A stretch of DNA of 64,000 bases from contig NZ_JAKZAI010000014.1 of assembly GCF_023156235.1 (NCBI RefSeq), forward strand, positions 61,019 to 125,018, given 5' to 3'. The stretch is from Marinobacter goseongensis. Its GTDB lineage: Bacteria > Pseudomonadota > Gammaproteobacteria > Pseudomonadales > Oleiphilaceae. Below are positions 8,319 to 16,897 of this stretch, one piece after another (position 1 is the first letter of the stretch; every line of letters begins with the position of its first letter). The position numbers and the translations under genes are program-made. The notes below the pieces were generated by a model. The model searched no databases and was not told the origin of the DNA. It saw nothing but the letters and a program-made list of their open reading frames with translations.

Positions 8319-9785
8319 CTAGATACCGCTATCGTTGGGTGAGCCGGCGAGCGGAGTCGCGAGGTATGGGAAGGCGTCATCCAGTTCCGCCGGATCCAGC
8401 AGGACGCCGTCGGTCAGCGGTGCGTCCTTGTTCGGCGCATCGTCGGTCAGTGCACCCATGACAACCCGGAGGGCAACGTCGACGGTATCGTCGATCGGAC
8501 GACGACCGTTGGGGAAGCCGGCATTATCGCCTCCCAAAACACCCAGATCATCTTGTCCAGCTAATGGGAATGCGGCAATTGCCGGATTGAGACGCAACAT
8601 TTCCGAGCCGGTGACGCCTACCGGTTGGTTCAGATTCGGTACACCGGTCAGGAATGCGGTGACCAGATCGTTTCTCGGGGTTTCTGGCGCTACCGCGACA
8701 CCGGCAAACAGAATCTCCAGCAGTGCCGGCAAGGTCGGGTTGGTCACGTAGGTGGCAAACTGACCGTCGTTCATCGGTTCACTGGCGTTGAAGCGATCCT
8801 TGTCTTTCAGGCCAATAACCACTTCGTTGACCAGGGGCATACCCAGACGTGACACCTGAGTGAAGGCGCCACCCTCAACGGTCGCACCCTTGCCATTGGC
8901 GGTGGGTGCCGGGTTGATCACCCGTGCCTGGCGCACGCTGGCCGTGGTCCAGCCACCGATGACCGGATCGCCGGACGCTGTCTCGGCACTGCCGGTCAAG
9001 CAGGCGGTGGGCACTTCCAGGGCGAACGAAGTGATGTTCTTGTCCGCGAGGTCGCCGTCACCTTCACCGTCTCGTGCTCCCAGAGGATTGGTGTTGACCA
9101 GGTCGAAGATCTCGCCCAGGTTGACCGCAAAGGCCTCTTTGCGCTGACCGACGAAGACTCGGCCGTCGGTGGTGCAGCCCGGAATGGCGATGTCGAAGAT
9201 GTGCTGGTTGGCGTAAGCTTCGTAACCACCAGGGAAAGACTTCTCGCCGATGTTATCCAGCGGTTTGGCAAAGGTTTCCATGCCGGTGGTGACGTTGGTA
9301 GCGGCCTGACGGGTACCGCTGCGACGGTCACCGCGAATAACCGTCACGGTGTAGTCCTGGCGCATCTGCACGTTGGCGTTGTTACTGGCATCGCCAATGT
9401 TTTTCAGCGGCACAGAAACCATTTCGCCGCCGATGTCCAGCTGGATATCGTTCAGGATGTCTTCCATCTGGAACTGGAAGGTGATGTCTTCTTGGGCGTT
9501 GCCGGAGTTATCGATATGAATCTCGTAGATCGCGTCCTCGTCTAGATCGAAATAGTTAGGCCCGCCATAGGCGTCCTGGAGGGGGAGGTAATTGGCGATC
9601 AGGGTGACAAAATCCGCCCGCCCCGGCTCGTAGCTCCGGAACATGTAGAAATCGGTGCCATCAACCTTGGGCACTTCGGTGATGAAAGGTGCCTCTCGAT
9701 GACTGGAGGCAGACGCCGTACCTGCTGTCAGGCAGAGCCCGGCAACCGCAAGGGCGAGGCCGGAGCGCTTTATTACTGTATTCAT
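8319..9785 (-). CDS. DUF4331 exported protein
   Basis: A 488-residue exported protein. Signal peptide residues 1-26 end in TASA, and the mature part begins SSHREAP, the characteristic start of DUF4331 proteins, followed by KVDGTDFYMFRSYEPGR. Other family features are VTLIANYLP and a C-terminal region with NGRRPIDDTVDVALR. The family has no experimentally known function that I can name. It is often found with TPR and HupE/UreJ proteins and ECF sigma factors. Here it is first in a four-gene operon divergent from the sigma factor, and carries an upstream element identical in form to the one before the sigma gene. Likely periplasmic or surface-located. Confidence 0.92.
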   Translation of the reverse strand: MNTVIKRSGLALAVAGLCLTAGTASASSHREAPFITEVPKVDGTDFYMFRSYEPGRADFVTLIANYLPLQDAYGGPNYFDLDEDAIYEIHIDNSGNAQEDITFQFQMEDILNDIQLDIGGEMVSVPLKNIGDASNNANVQMRQDYTVTVIRGDRRSGTRQAATNVTTGMETFAKPLDNIGEKSFPGGYEAYANQHIFDIAIPGCTTDGRVFVGQRKEAFAVNLGEIFDLVNTNPLGARDGEGDGDLADKNITSFALEVPTACLTGSAETASGDPVIGGWTTASVRQARVINPAPTANGKGATVEGGAFTQVSRLGMPLVNEVVIGLKDKDRFNASEPMNDGQFATYVTNPTLPALLEILFAGVAVAPETPRNDLVTAFLTGVPNLNQPVGVTGSEMLRLNPAIAAFPLAGQDDLGVLGGDNAGFPNGRRPIDDTVDVALRVVMGALTDDAPNKDAPLTDGVLLDPAELDDAFPYLATPLAGSPNDSGI

Positions 9786-9824
9786 TCCGCTTTCCTCATT
9801 TTATTTGGGTATTGCCTTAGAAGT

Positions 9825-9851
9825 AACGTGGTGGTGCCATAAAAAGTTGCA
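9825..9851 (-). promoter_or_regulatory. Putative ECF-sigma promoter of the DUF4331 operon
   Basis: On the - strand: TGCAAC, 17 bases, CGTT. It lies about 40 bases before the DUF4331 start codon, giving a leader of roughly 30 bases. The half-elements and spacing match the one facing the sigma gene, and the layout (AAC-containing -35, CGT-containing -10) is typical of ECF promoters. Confidence 0.6.
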
Positions 9852-9893
9852 GAGCTGAGCTAAAAAATCTGGTGTGCTGAATCGCCTGGCCTA

Positions 9894-9920
9894 TGCAACC
9901 CTGACGGGTGTTGCTACGTA
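9894..9920 (+). promoter_or_regulatory. Putative autoregulated ECF-sigma promoter
   Basis: TGCAAC at 9894-9899, a 17-base spacer, and CGTA at 9917-9920, about 40 bases before the sigma-factor start. Same pattern as the element on the opposite strand at 9825-9851, which suggests the sigma factor reads both its own promoter and that of the DUF4331 operon. Confidence 0.6.
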
Positions 9921-9959
9921 AAAAAGGTACAAGGGCTCAAACTGAGAACGGAGATGACA

Positions 9960-10523
9960 ATGACAATCACAACCCGTGACCCGGACCGTGAAGAACTGAT
10001 GCGCCTGTTATTGGCGATTGCGAGGAGCGACCGGCGTGCGTTCCAGCAGCTTTACCAAAAAATTTCTGCACGCATGTTCGGGCTGTGTATGAAGCTGGCG
10101 GGTCAGCGGGAGGTCGCCGAGGAGGCATTGCAGGATGCCTTCGTGCAGATCTGGCATCACGCCAGCGAATACCACAGCGATCGGGGCTCGCCCCTGAGTT
10201 GGATGCTGACCATTGCACGCTACCGCACGCTCGATCTGATGCGCTCCCGGGCGGTGCGCCGCACCGGCGGTGAGGAACATCTGGAACATCTGGAAGATCA
10301 GCGCAGCGGACCGCTGGATGAATCTCTGCGTAACGCCGGCGCCAAACAATTAACCGGCTGTCTCGATGAGCTCAGTGATGTGCAGCGTGACAGCATCCTG
10401 TTGTCTTATTATCGCGGGCTTACCCATGACGAACTGGCCATGGCGTTGAGCTCTCCCATCGGAACGGTGAAAAGCTGGATTCGCCGCGGACTGATGGCAT
10501 TGAAGAGGTGCCTGGAACGATGA
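9960..10523 (+). CDS. ECF RNA polymerase sigma factor (SigK-like)
   Basis: A 187-residue sigma-70 family member with only regions 2 and 4. Region 2 covers about residues 20-90, with QDAFVQIWHHA and the region 2.4-like SWMLTIARYRTLDLMR. Region 4 is about 120-180, with LSDVQRDSILLSYYRGLTHD and the helix-turn-helix SSPIGTVKSWIRRGLMALK. It directs RNA polymerase to a small regulon and is held inactive by the anti-sigma factor encoded next to it. ATG codons lie at 9954 and 9960; GGAG at 9950-9953 touches the first and is six bases from the second, so 9960 is chosen. Overlaps the anti-sigma start (ATGA). Confidence 0.93.
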   Translation: MTITTRDPDREELMRLLLAIARSDRRAFQQLYQKISARMFGLCMKLAGQREVAEEALQDAFVQIWHHASEYHSDRGSPLSWMLTIARYRTLDLMRSRAVRRTGGEEHLEHLEDQRSGPLDESLRNAGAKQLTGCLDELSDVQRDSILLSYYRGLTHDELAMALSSPIGTVKSWIRRGLMALKRCLER

Positions 10524-11221
10524 AAAAAACGCCGGAACGCATAGAGAGCCTGGCAGCGGAATACGTGTTGGGCTCCCTCAAAGGCCAGGCGCGCAGCCGC
10601 TTTGAACGCTGGATGATGGAGTCGGGACGGGTCCGTCAGGAAGTCTGGTACTGGGAAGAAAAGCTGGGTCAGCTGAGTGATCAGGTGCCGGCCCGGGAGC
10701 CGCCCGCCTCGGTCTGGCAGGCAATTGAGCACCAGCTTTGGCCGCAGAAGCCGGCCGTACCGTCAACCGGGGGGCGAGGGCTCTGGCCCGCCTGGAGTCT
10801 TATGGCAACGGCGGCGGCGCTGGTGCTGGCGGTCATCCTGGTTCAGCAGCCAGACCCGCAGGCCCTGCCGGAGCCCGGTTCACGGCTCTCCGGAGCCATC
10901 GTGCAGGCCGATGTCAGTGATCCGCTGTGGCTGGTGAGTGAGTCGGGTGGCCAGCGTCACCTGCGCATGCGATCGGTGGCGGCCAGCTCGGCACAGACTG
11001 GAAAGGACTATGAACTCTGGGTCGTGCCGGCGGAGGGCAATCCCCTGTCGTTGGGGGTGGTGTTGGTTGGCGACGTACTTCAGGTAAAGCTGACGGACGA
11101 AGCCCGCACCATGCTTCACGAGAGCCGCACCCTGGCGATCAGTCTGGAGCCAGAGGGCGGGTCGCCCACCGGCGCGCCCACCGGCCCGGTGCTGCACGTC
11201 ACCAGGCTGCATGAGCTGTAG
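10520..11221 (+). CDS. RskA-type anti-sigma factor
   Basis: A 233-residue single-pass membrane protein. The cytoplasmic N-terminal part (about 1-80) resembles anti-sigma-K proteins (LAAEYVLGSLKGQARSRFERW, then VWYWEEKLGQLS). A membrane helix follows at about 97-115 (SLMATAAALVLAVILV), then an RskA C-terminal periplasmic domain (about 125-230) with YELWVVP and a Pro/Gly-rich end. It probably binds the sigma factor encoded immediately upstream and releases it on an envelope signal. The ATG at 10520 overlaps the sigma stop, giving coupled, stoichiometric translation. A zinc-binding HxxxCxxC anti-sigma motif is absent, as in RskA. Confidence 0.9.
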   Translation: MKKTPERIESLAAEYVLGSLKGQARSRFERWMMESGRVRQEVWYWEEKLGQLSDQVPAREPPASVWQAIEHQLWPQKPAVPSTGGRGLWPAWSLMATAAALVLAVILVQQPDPQALPEPGSRLSGAIVQADVSDPLWLVSESGGQRHLRMRSVAASSAQTGKDYELWVVPAEGNPLSLGVVLVGDVLQVKLTDEARTMLHESRTLAISLEPEGGSPTGAPTGPVLHVTRLHEL

Positions 11222-11246
11222 CTCCGGTTGGGCGCGGGGCAGGTAT

Positions 11247-12668
11247 TCAACTTGACGCCAGCAGGGTGATGCACAGCTGGGCGTTCTGGACGAAGTGGCC
11301 GAAGGCGGTGAGCTGTTCCTCGGAGGGCACATAATCCCCCGCAGCGTTGTCCGCGTAGAACAGGCCCACCAGGCGGCCCTTGGCCGTGAGCGGCCCGATC
11401 AGGGCCGGTACCTTGCCCAGCCAGCGGTCGTAGGTGACACCTTCCTCGACCGGGCGTGGCCGGTATATAAAGCAGTTTGCGTGGGGCAGCAGCCGGCCCA
11501 GTGCGCCGGTGCCATCTTTGGCAACCACGAAATCTTCCCGCCAGGTTTCCGTGCCCCGGCCGCCGACTTTGCGGGGCACCAGATTGTGCCCGCTTTTGTC
11601 CCCCATCAGCAGGGCCACCCGCTGCATCCCGATGGCCCGGTGTATGCCCTCGATCACCAGTTGGCAGACCTCGTTGAGATTCGGCTTCTCGGTCAGGCTC
11701 ACCGTCAGGTCCCGCAGGATCTGCAGTTGCAGGTTCGGATCCATCGCCGGTGCGCGAGCTGACTGGCTGCCAGAGCCATCCTGACTACCGGGCATCAGTG
11801 CTGTGACCTGGGGAATGCCTAGGGATACCGCGACTTTCGCCGCCTCCTGCGCGTTCACCTTGAGCTGGTCGCGCACCACCGCCGGTGTTTCGCCAATGTC
11901 TTTGCCCAGCTGCTCCAGCACGGCATCCATCTCGACGCCGCGCCAGCCATTCTCGGACAACACGGCCATCTCCACCGAGTGGCGCACCAGGCTGGCGGCC
12001 ATGGAAGTGGCTTGCCCCGGTGCGACCACCTCGCGGATAAACGGTCCCAGCGACCAGGCGTCCACCAGACCACGGGTGATCTCCGTGAACGTGGTGTGGA
12101 GTGCCGCTTTCTGAGCCTCCACCGGGGGTTCTTCCAGCCGCAGCCGCTGTTCCAGTTCCTCGGCCTGCTCGGTCTCGCAGGACCAGAACGCCAGTTCGCC
12201 GATATTCATCAACAGGGCGCCAATGAACACCTCTTCCAGGGCATGCTCGGTGCGTTTGGGCATCAGGCAGCGGGCCTGAACCGCGGCGTGTATGGCGCGA
12301 GCGAGGCATCTCAGCAAATGCGGGCGGTCATTACGCTGCAGCAGCGAATCCACCAGCAGCGAGGAAATGGCCATGGATTTCACCGAATCGAAACCGATCA
12401 GGGTAATGGCCCGGCTCACGGTGCTGACCTGGGTGCGGGTCTGGTTGTAGAACACGGTGTTGGACAGCCGCAGCACCTGGGACGTCAGTTGCGCGTCATT
12501 GAGAATCACGTTGGCCAGTTCATTGACGGTGCTGTTGGTGCTGTCGGTGAGCTCGTTGATGCGTTTCAGGGTATTGGCCAATACCGGAAGCTCTACCTTA
12601 CTGAGGTAGGTCACCCATGCCTGGGCAGAATTCATCCTTGCGGGCGTCTGTTCGTTATTGGTGGTCAC
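11247..12668 (-). CDS. HDOD domain protein with C-terminal GAF-like domain
   Basis: A 473-residue cytoplasmic protein. The N-terminal half (about residues 15-240) is an HDOD domain: LSKVELPVLANTLKRINELT, then ILNDAQLTSQVLRLSN and TVSRAITLIGFDSVKSMA. The C-terminal part (about 325-470) looks like a GAF domain (LNEVCQLVIEGIHRAIGMQRVALLM, later GRLVGLFYADN). HDOD proteins lack HD-phosphohydrolase metal ligands and act as scaffolds in signalling, chemotaxis or cyclic-di-GMP networks. The frame is open to a TTG at 12761, but those codons are unlike the rest of the gene, so I use the GTG at 12668. Convergent with the anti-sigma gene, 25 bases apart. Confidence 0.87.
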   Translation of the reverse strand: MTTNNEQTPARMNSAQAWVTYLSKVELPVLANTLKRINELTDSTNSTVNELANVILNDAQLTSQVLRLSNTVFYNQTRTQVSTVSRAITLIGFDSVKSMAISSLLVDSLLQRNDRPHLLRCLARAIHAAVQARCLMPKRTEHALEEVFIGALLMNIGELAFWSCETEQAEELEQRLRLEEPPVEAQKAALHTTFTEITRGLVDAWSLGPFIREVVAPGQATSMAASLVRHSVEMAVLSENGWRGVEMDAVLEQLGKDIGETPAVVRDQLKVNAQEAAKVAVSLGIPQVTALMPGSQDGSGSQSARAPAMDPNLQLQILRDLTVSLTEKPNLNEVCQLVIEGIHRAIGMQRVALLMGDKSGHNLVPRKVGGRGTETWREDFVVAKDGTGALGRLLPHANCFIYRPRPVEEGVTYDRWLGKVPALIGPLTAKGRLVGLFYADNAAGDYVPSEEQLTAFGHFVQNAQLCITLLASS

Positions 12669-12792
12669 TGAGTTTGGACTCTCCGCCGCGCGCCTCGGGA
12701 TTGAAAAGGTTCTTTTAAGGGTTGAGTTTAGCCCAGGGTCGTCGGATGTGTCAGGTAACAAAACGTGTACGGGGATGTACCAATTGGGTCGA

Positions 12793-12822
12793 TTCGGGTT
12801 TGGCGGGTGAATGGGCTATAAT
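12793..12822 (+). promoter_or_regulatory. Probable sigma-70 promoter of metNIQ
   Basis: A perfect -10 box TATAAT at 12817-12822 with a weak -35 candidate, TTCGGG, 18 bases upstream. It lies about 60 bases before the metN start codon. Confidence 0.5.
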
Positions 12823-12840
12823 CGCGCCTTTTACCGGTGC

Positions 12841-12873
12841 GCCCACAAGGTGCTCACAAGGCGCTCATAAGGC
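12841..12873 (+). repeat. Three 11-bp near-identical tandem repeats before metN
   Basis: GCCCACAAGGT, GCTCACAAGGC and GCTCATAAGGC follow each other without gaps in the metN leader, between the promoter and the start codon; the last AAGG is the likely ribosome site. No MetJ box or SAM riboswitch was recognised here. Confidence 0.7.
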
Positions 12874-12879
12874 AAGAAT

Positions 12880-13887
12880 GTGATTGTATTTGACCAGGTC
12901 CAGAAATCGTACCAGGTAGGCGGGCGGGCGATCCCTGCGTTACACCCTACCAGCCTGACCATCGAGACCGGCGAGGTATTCGGCATTGTCGGGCACTCCG
13001 GCGCGGGGAAATCCACCCTCGTTCGGCTGATCAATCTGCTGGAACCGCCCACCGGCGGCAGAATTCTGGTGGATGATGACACCATCACCCACTACGACGC
13101 CGCCGAACTGCGCGCCTTCCGCCGCAAGGTCGGCATGATTTTCCAGCATTTTAATCTGTTGTCGTCGAAAACCGTGGCCGACAACATTGCCTTTCCGATG
13201 AAGCTGGCAGGCATCTATTCGCGCGCCGAGATTCGTCAGCGGGTCGAGGAACTGCTGGCCCGGGTCGGCCTTGCGGACCACGCCAGCAAGTACCCGTCAC
13301 AGCTCTCCGGCGGCCAGAAACAGCGGGTGGGTATCGCCCGCGCCCTGGCATGCCGCCCCACCATCCTGTTGTGTGATGAAGCCACCAGCGCCCTCGACCC
13401 GCAGACCACCCAATCGGTGCTGCGTCTGCTGGCGGACCTGAACCGGGAACTGGGGCTGACCATCGTACTGATCACCCATGAGATGGACGTGGTGCGTCGG
13501 GTCTGTGACCGGGTGGCGGTGATGGACGCCGGCGAAGTGGTGGAAATGGGTGCCGTCAGCGATGTGTTTCTCCATCCTCAACACCCCACCACCCGGGACT
13601 TCGTGTTTGAAAGCGAGAATATTGACGGGGATGAAATGCAGCAGGACCTGCAGAAAGCCAATGGCCGTATCCTGCGCCTGACGTTCCGTGGCGAATCCAC
13701 CTTCAAGCCGTTGCTGGGCAGCGTGGCACGGGAATCCGGCGTGGATTTCAGCATATTGTCCGGGCGCATTGACCACATCAAGGACACTCCCTATGGCCAG
13801 CTGACCCTGTCCCTGGTGGGCGGAGACCTTGACGTGGCGATGCAGGCGCTGGAAGCGGCCGACGTTCATGTGGAGGTGGTGCGCTGA
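12880..13887 (+). CDS. metN: Methionine ABC transporter ATP-binding protein MetN
   Basis: A 335-residue ATPase. Walker A is GHSGAGKST (about residues 38-46), the signature motif LSGGQKQR (about 143-150), Walker [14 protein letters not shown] (about 163-175), and the H-loop is in [12 protein letters not shown]-terminal NIL/ACT-like regulatory domain occupies about 260-335, the part that senses internal methionine in MetN. It powers D/L-methionine import with MetI and MetQ at the inner membrane. The start is a GTG at 12880, placed by family alignment and the AAGG just upstream. Its stop overlaps the metI start (TGATG). Confidence 0.96.
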   Translation: MIVFDQVQKSYQVGGRAIPALHPTSLTIETGEVFGIVGHSGAGKSTLVRLINLLEPPTGGRILVDDDTITHYDAAELRAFRRKVGMIFQHFNLLSSKTVADNIAFPMKLAGIYSRAEIRQRVEELLARVGLADHASKYPSQLSGGQKQRVGIARALACRPTILLCDEATSALDPQTTQSVLRLLADLNRELGLTIVLITHEMDVVRRVCDRVAVMDAGEVVEMGAVSDVFLHPQHPTTRDFVFESENIDGDEMQQDLQKANGRILRLTFRGESTFKPLLGSVARESGVDFSILSGRIDHIKDTPYGQLTLSLVGGDLDVAMQALEAADVHVEVVR

Positions 13888-14552
13888 TGGACGCTTTACT
13901 GAGTAACGTGGACTGGGCGGAAATCGGTATCGCCAGCTGGGACACCCTGGTGATGGTGGGACTGTCACTGCTGTTCAGCGTGTTGATCGGCCTGCCGGTT
14001 GGCGTACTGCTGTTCCTGTTCGGCAAACGCCAGCTGCTCGAGCAGCCGGTGGCCTATGCGGTGCTGTCTTTCGTGGTCAACGTGCTGCGATCCGTGCCGT
14101 TCATCATCCTGCTGATCGTGATGATTCCGTTCACGGTGATGCTGATCGGCACGTCCCTCGGCGTCGCGGGTGCCATCCCGCCGCTGGTGGCCGGTGGTGC
14201 CCCGTTCTTTGCGCGACTGGTGGAAACTTCCTTGCGGGAAGTGGATCGCGGCATCATCGAAGCCACGCAGGCCATGGGCGCCAGCATCCGCCAGATCATT
14301 TTCGGTGCTCTGCTGCCGGAAGCGCTGCCGGGCATCATCGCCGGCATTACCGTCACGGCGATCACCCTGGTGTCCTACGCGGCTATGTCCGGTGTGATTG
14401 GCGGCGGCGGTCTCGGCGACCTGGCCATTCGTTTCGGTTATCAACGGTTCCAGACCGACGTCATGGTGATTACTGTAGCGCTACTGGTCATTTTTGTTCA
14501 GCTGCTGCAAATGGCGGGCGACCGTCTGGTTCTGTATTTCAGCCGGAAGTAA
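13887..14552 (+). CDS. metI: Methionine ABC transporter permease MetI
   Basis: A 221-residue inner-membrane permease with about five helices. The binding-protein-dependent transport signature lies around residues 105-160, with the EAA-like loop EATQAMGASIRQIIFGALLPEALPG shown by its residues EATQAMGAS and LLPEALPG. It forms the methionine channel with MetN. It starts inside the metN stop codon, so the two are translationally coupled. Length and motif order match other MetI proteins. Confidence 0.96.
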   Translation: MDALLSNVDWAEIGIASWDTLVMVGLSLLFSVLIGLPVGVLLFLFGKRQLLEQPVAYAVLSFVVNVLRSVPFIILLIVMIPFTVMLIGTSLGVAGAIPPLVAGGAPFFARLVETSLREVDRGIIEATQAMGASIRQIIFGALLPEALPGIIAGITVTAITLVSYAAMSGVIGGGGLGDLAIRFGYQRFQTDVMVITVALLVIFVQLLQMAGDRLVLYFSRK

Positions 14553-14618
14553 ATCGACCGTGGGCCGTACTCACACGCTGGATTGATTGCTCATAATTTC
14601 TTACAGGAGAACATGCTT

Positions 14619-15401
14619 ATGAACTTCAAGAAAAGCCTGGTGGCACTGGCCGCCGCTGCAACCTTCTCCGGCGCAGTTGCCGCCGACACACTGTCTATCG
14701 CGGCTACCCCGGTGCCCCATGCCGAGATCCTGGAATTTGTAAAGCCGCAGCTGGCGGAACAGGGTGTCGAGCTGGACGTGAAGGTGTTCACCGATTACAT
14801 CCAGCCGAACATTCAGGTGGATCAGAAGCGGATGGACGCCAACTTCTTCCAGCACCAGCCCTACCTGGACGAATTCAATGACGGTCGCGGTACTGACCTG
14901 GTCACCGTCACCGGTGTGCACGTGGAACCGTTCGGAGCCTATTCCAGCAAGATCGAATCGCTGGATGACCTGAAAGAAGGCGGCGTTGTGGCTATCCCCA
15001 ACGATCCCACCAACGGCGGTCGCGCTCTGCTGCTGCTCCAGAAAGCCGGCCTGATCACGCTGGAAGACGAAAGCAAGATCACCGCGACCCCCCGTGACAT
15101 TGCCGACAACCCGAAGGATCTGGACTTCAAGGAGCTGGAAGCTGCGACCCTGCCGCGTATTCTGGGGCAGGTGGATGTGGCGCTGATTAACACCAACTAC
15201 GCCCTGGAAGCGGGCCTGAATCCGTCCGAGGATGCGCTGATCATCGAGGGCTCCGAATCACCCTACGTGAACATTCTGGTCGCCCGTCCCGACAACAAGG
15301 ACAGCGAGGCTATGCAGAAGCTGGCGGCCGCGCTGAAGTCCGATGCGGTAAAAGACTTCATCATGGAGAAGTATGAAGGCGCGGTTGTTCCTGCCTTCTG
15401 A
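14619..15401 (+). CDS. metQ: Methionine-binding periplasmic protein MetQ (NlpA family)
   Basis: A 260-residue substrate-binding protein. The signal peptide spans about residues 1-22 and ends GAVAA before DTLSIAATPVPHAEILE, the conserved NlpA/MetQ start. Later family motifs include DYIQPN, ANFFQHQPYLDEFN and PNDPTNGGRALLLL. Many MetQ proteins are lipoproteins; here no lipobox cysteine follows the hydrophobic core, so it is predicted to be soluble in the periplasm. An ATG lies at 14613, but AGGAG at 14605-14609 fits 14619 better. Last gene of metNIQ, followed by a terminator. Confidence 0.95.
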   Translation: MNFKKSLVALAAAATFSGAVAADTLSIAATPVPHAEILEFVKPQLAEQGVELDVKVFTDYIQPNIQVDQKRMDANFFQHQPYLDEFNDGRGTDLVTVTGVHVEPFGAYSSKIESLDDLKEGGVVAIPNDPTNGGRALLLLQKAGLITLEDESKITATPRDIADNPKDLDFKELEAATLPRILGQVDVALINTNYALEAGLNPSEDALIIEGSESPYVNILVARPDNKDSEAMQKLAAALKSDAVKDFIMEKYEGAVVPAF

Positions 15402-15416
15402 TCTTTGTTGAGTCTG

Positions 15417-15451
15417 AAAAAGGCCGGGTTCCGTTGGAATCCGGCCTTTTT
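15417..15451. terminator. Intrinsic terminator after metQ
   Basis: AAAAAGGCCGG and CCGGCCTTTTT form an 11-bp stem with the T-run on the + strand; the A-rich left arm could make it work in both directions. Confidence 0.9.
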
Positions 15452-15568
15452 CGTGTCTCGATTGGCCGAAATGACGTTGTAGGTGTCGCCCATGTCATAG
15501 AGCCTTGCTGTTCATTCGGTGTACAAATGTCGCCGGATGCAATAACAACAAGCGCAAGGAACATGACG

Positions 15569-16834
15569 ATGACACTGACCGCCTCCGTCCGGGCCTGGTC
15601 CCGGCTTCCGGCCCTGTTTCTGTTACTTTCTGTGTGTGCGCTGGCGTCGCCGGCCCAGGCCGGCCTGTTCGGTCTCGGGCAGGATGCCAGGGACACCAAC
15701 CCGGGTAAGACCCGGCCGGTCATCTTCGTTGGCAATAACTGGGAAGGCACCGTTGACGTAATCGATGCGCAGACCTACAGCAAGGTCGGCCGCATCAATG
15801 GCATTCCCGACAAGCGCCAACGGATGACGGAAATTCTTTTCAATCCGGTGCGACTGGTGTTTTTCCAGGCCGTTCGCCTGTTTATCGGCGAGGGTAACGA
15901 CCAGTTCGTGGATGATATGTACAGTACCCCGGATGGCCGCCTGCTGGTGGTGTCCCGCCCCAGTTTTGCCGACGTGGTCGGTATTGAGGTTGCCAGCGGC
16001 GACATTGCCTGGCGTTTTGAAGTGGATGGTTACCGTTCTGACCATATGGCGCTATCGCCGGACGGCACCCGGGTGGCGGTATCGGCGTCTACCGGCAATG
16101 TGGTGCATGTGCTGGACGTGGAGACGGGTGAGGAAGTCGGCCGCTTCCCGACCGGTAATTCACCCCACGAAAACCTCTATTCCGAAGACGGCAAGCGCAT
16201 CTACCACGCCAGTATCGGCTATGTGTTCACGCCGCTGGATCAGGATTTGATGGAATTTACTAAAGGCGAACGGCTGTTCCAGGTAGTGGACGCTGAGAGC
16301 CTTGAAATCCTCAAGCGGTTTGACATGAAGGATAAACTGGAAGACGCCGGTTACAGCGATCTGAGCCCGGCCATCCGGCCCATGGCCCACACGCCGGACG
16401 AGCGGTTCTTCTATTTCCAGCTGTCGTTTCTCCACGGTTTTATCGAGTACGACATGGAAGCAGACCGTGTGACCCGCCGGGCGGAGCTGCCCAACCTGAT
16501 TCCCGATGTGCCGCAGGAGGTGTACATCAACGATTCCGCCCACCACGGCATTGCCATGAACGGCCGCGGTGACACCCTGTGCGTGGCTGGAACCATGAGC
16601 GACTATGTGGCCATCGTGGATCGCGAGACGTTCAACCACGACATTCTCACCGGCCTGGGTGAGAAGCCCTATTGGGTTACCACCAACGAGGCCGGCGACC
16701 GCTGCTATATATCCTGGAGTGGCACGGATCAGATCTCAGTGATTGATATTGATACCGCCACCGAGATTGTCCGAGTGGACGTTGGCGACCACCCCCAGCG
16801 CATTCGCGAAGGCCGGGTGCCGCGGGACTGGTAA
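15569..16834 (+). CDS. Periplasmic YncE-like beta-propeller protein
   Basis: About 421 residues. The signal peptide ends near PAQA-GLFGLG (about residue 30). The rest is built of seven-bladed-propeller (YVTN/NHL-like) repeats: VIFVGNNWEGTVDVIDAQTY, LSPDGTRVAVSASTGNVVHV, MSDYVAIVDRETF and CYISWSGTDQISVIDIDT. Such proteins act as periplasmic binding or scaffold modules; the ligand is unknown. ATG codons occur at 15563 and 15569; AAGGA at 15556-15560 suits the second. It is a single-gene unit between two terminators. Confidence 0.85.
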   Translation: MTLTASVRAWSRLPALFLLLSVCALASPAQAGLFGLGQDARDTNPGKTRPVIFVGNNWEGTVDVIDAQTYSKVGRINGIPDKRQRMTEILFNPVRLVFFQAVRLFIGEGNDQFVDDMYSTPDGRLLVVSRPSFADVVGIEVASGDIAWRFEVDGYRSDHMALSPDGTRVAVSASTGNVVHVLDVETGEEVGRFPTGNSPHENLYSEDGKRIYHASIGYVFTPLDQDLMEFTKGERLFQVVDAESLEILKRFDMKDKLEDAGYSDLSPAIRPMAHTPDERFFYFQLSFLHGFIEYDMEADRVTRRAELPNLIPDVPQEVYINDSAHHGIAMNGRGDTLCVAGTMSDYVAIVDRETFNHDILTGLGEKPYWVTTNEAGDRCYISWSGTDQISVIDIDTATEIVRVDVGDHPQRIREGRVPRDW

Positions 16835-16838
16835 ACAG

Positions 16839-16866
16839 AAAGGCCGGGCATGTGCCCGGCCTTTTC
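16839..16866. terminator. Intrinsic terminator after the beta-propeller gene
   Basis: GGCCGGGCA (16842-16850) pairs with TGCCCGGCC (16853-16861), followed by four T and preceded by three A. It probably serves both this gene and the convergent peroxiredoxin gene. Confidence 0.88.
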
Positions 16867-16897
16867 ATTGCGGATGCGGATGATCGCGAGCGGATGC

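Noticed and set aside
12841..12873. Short tandem repeats considered as a CRISPR fragment
   Set aside because: Units are 11 bases with no spacers; not CRISPR-like.
12669..12879. SAM riboswitch or MetJ boxes before metNIQ
   Set aside because: No S-box core and no tandem AGACGTCT-like boxes were seen.
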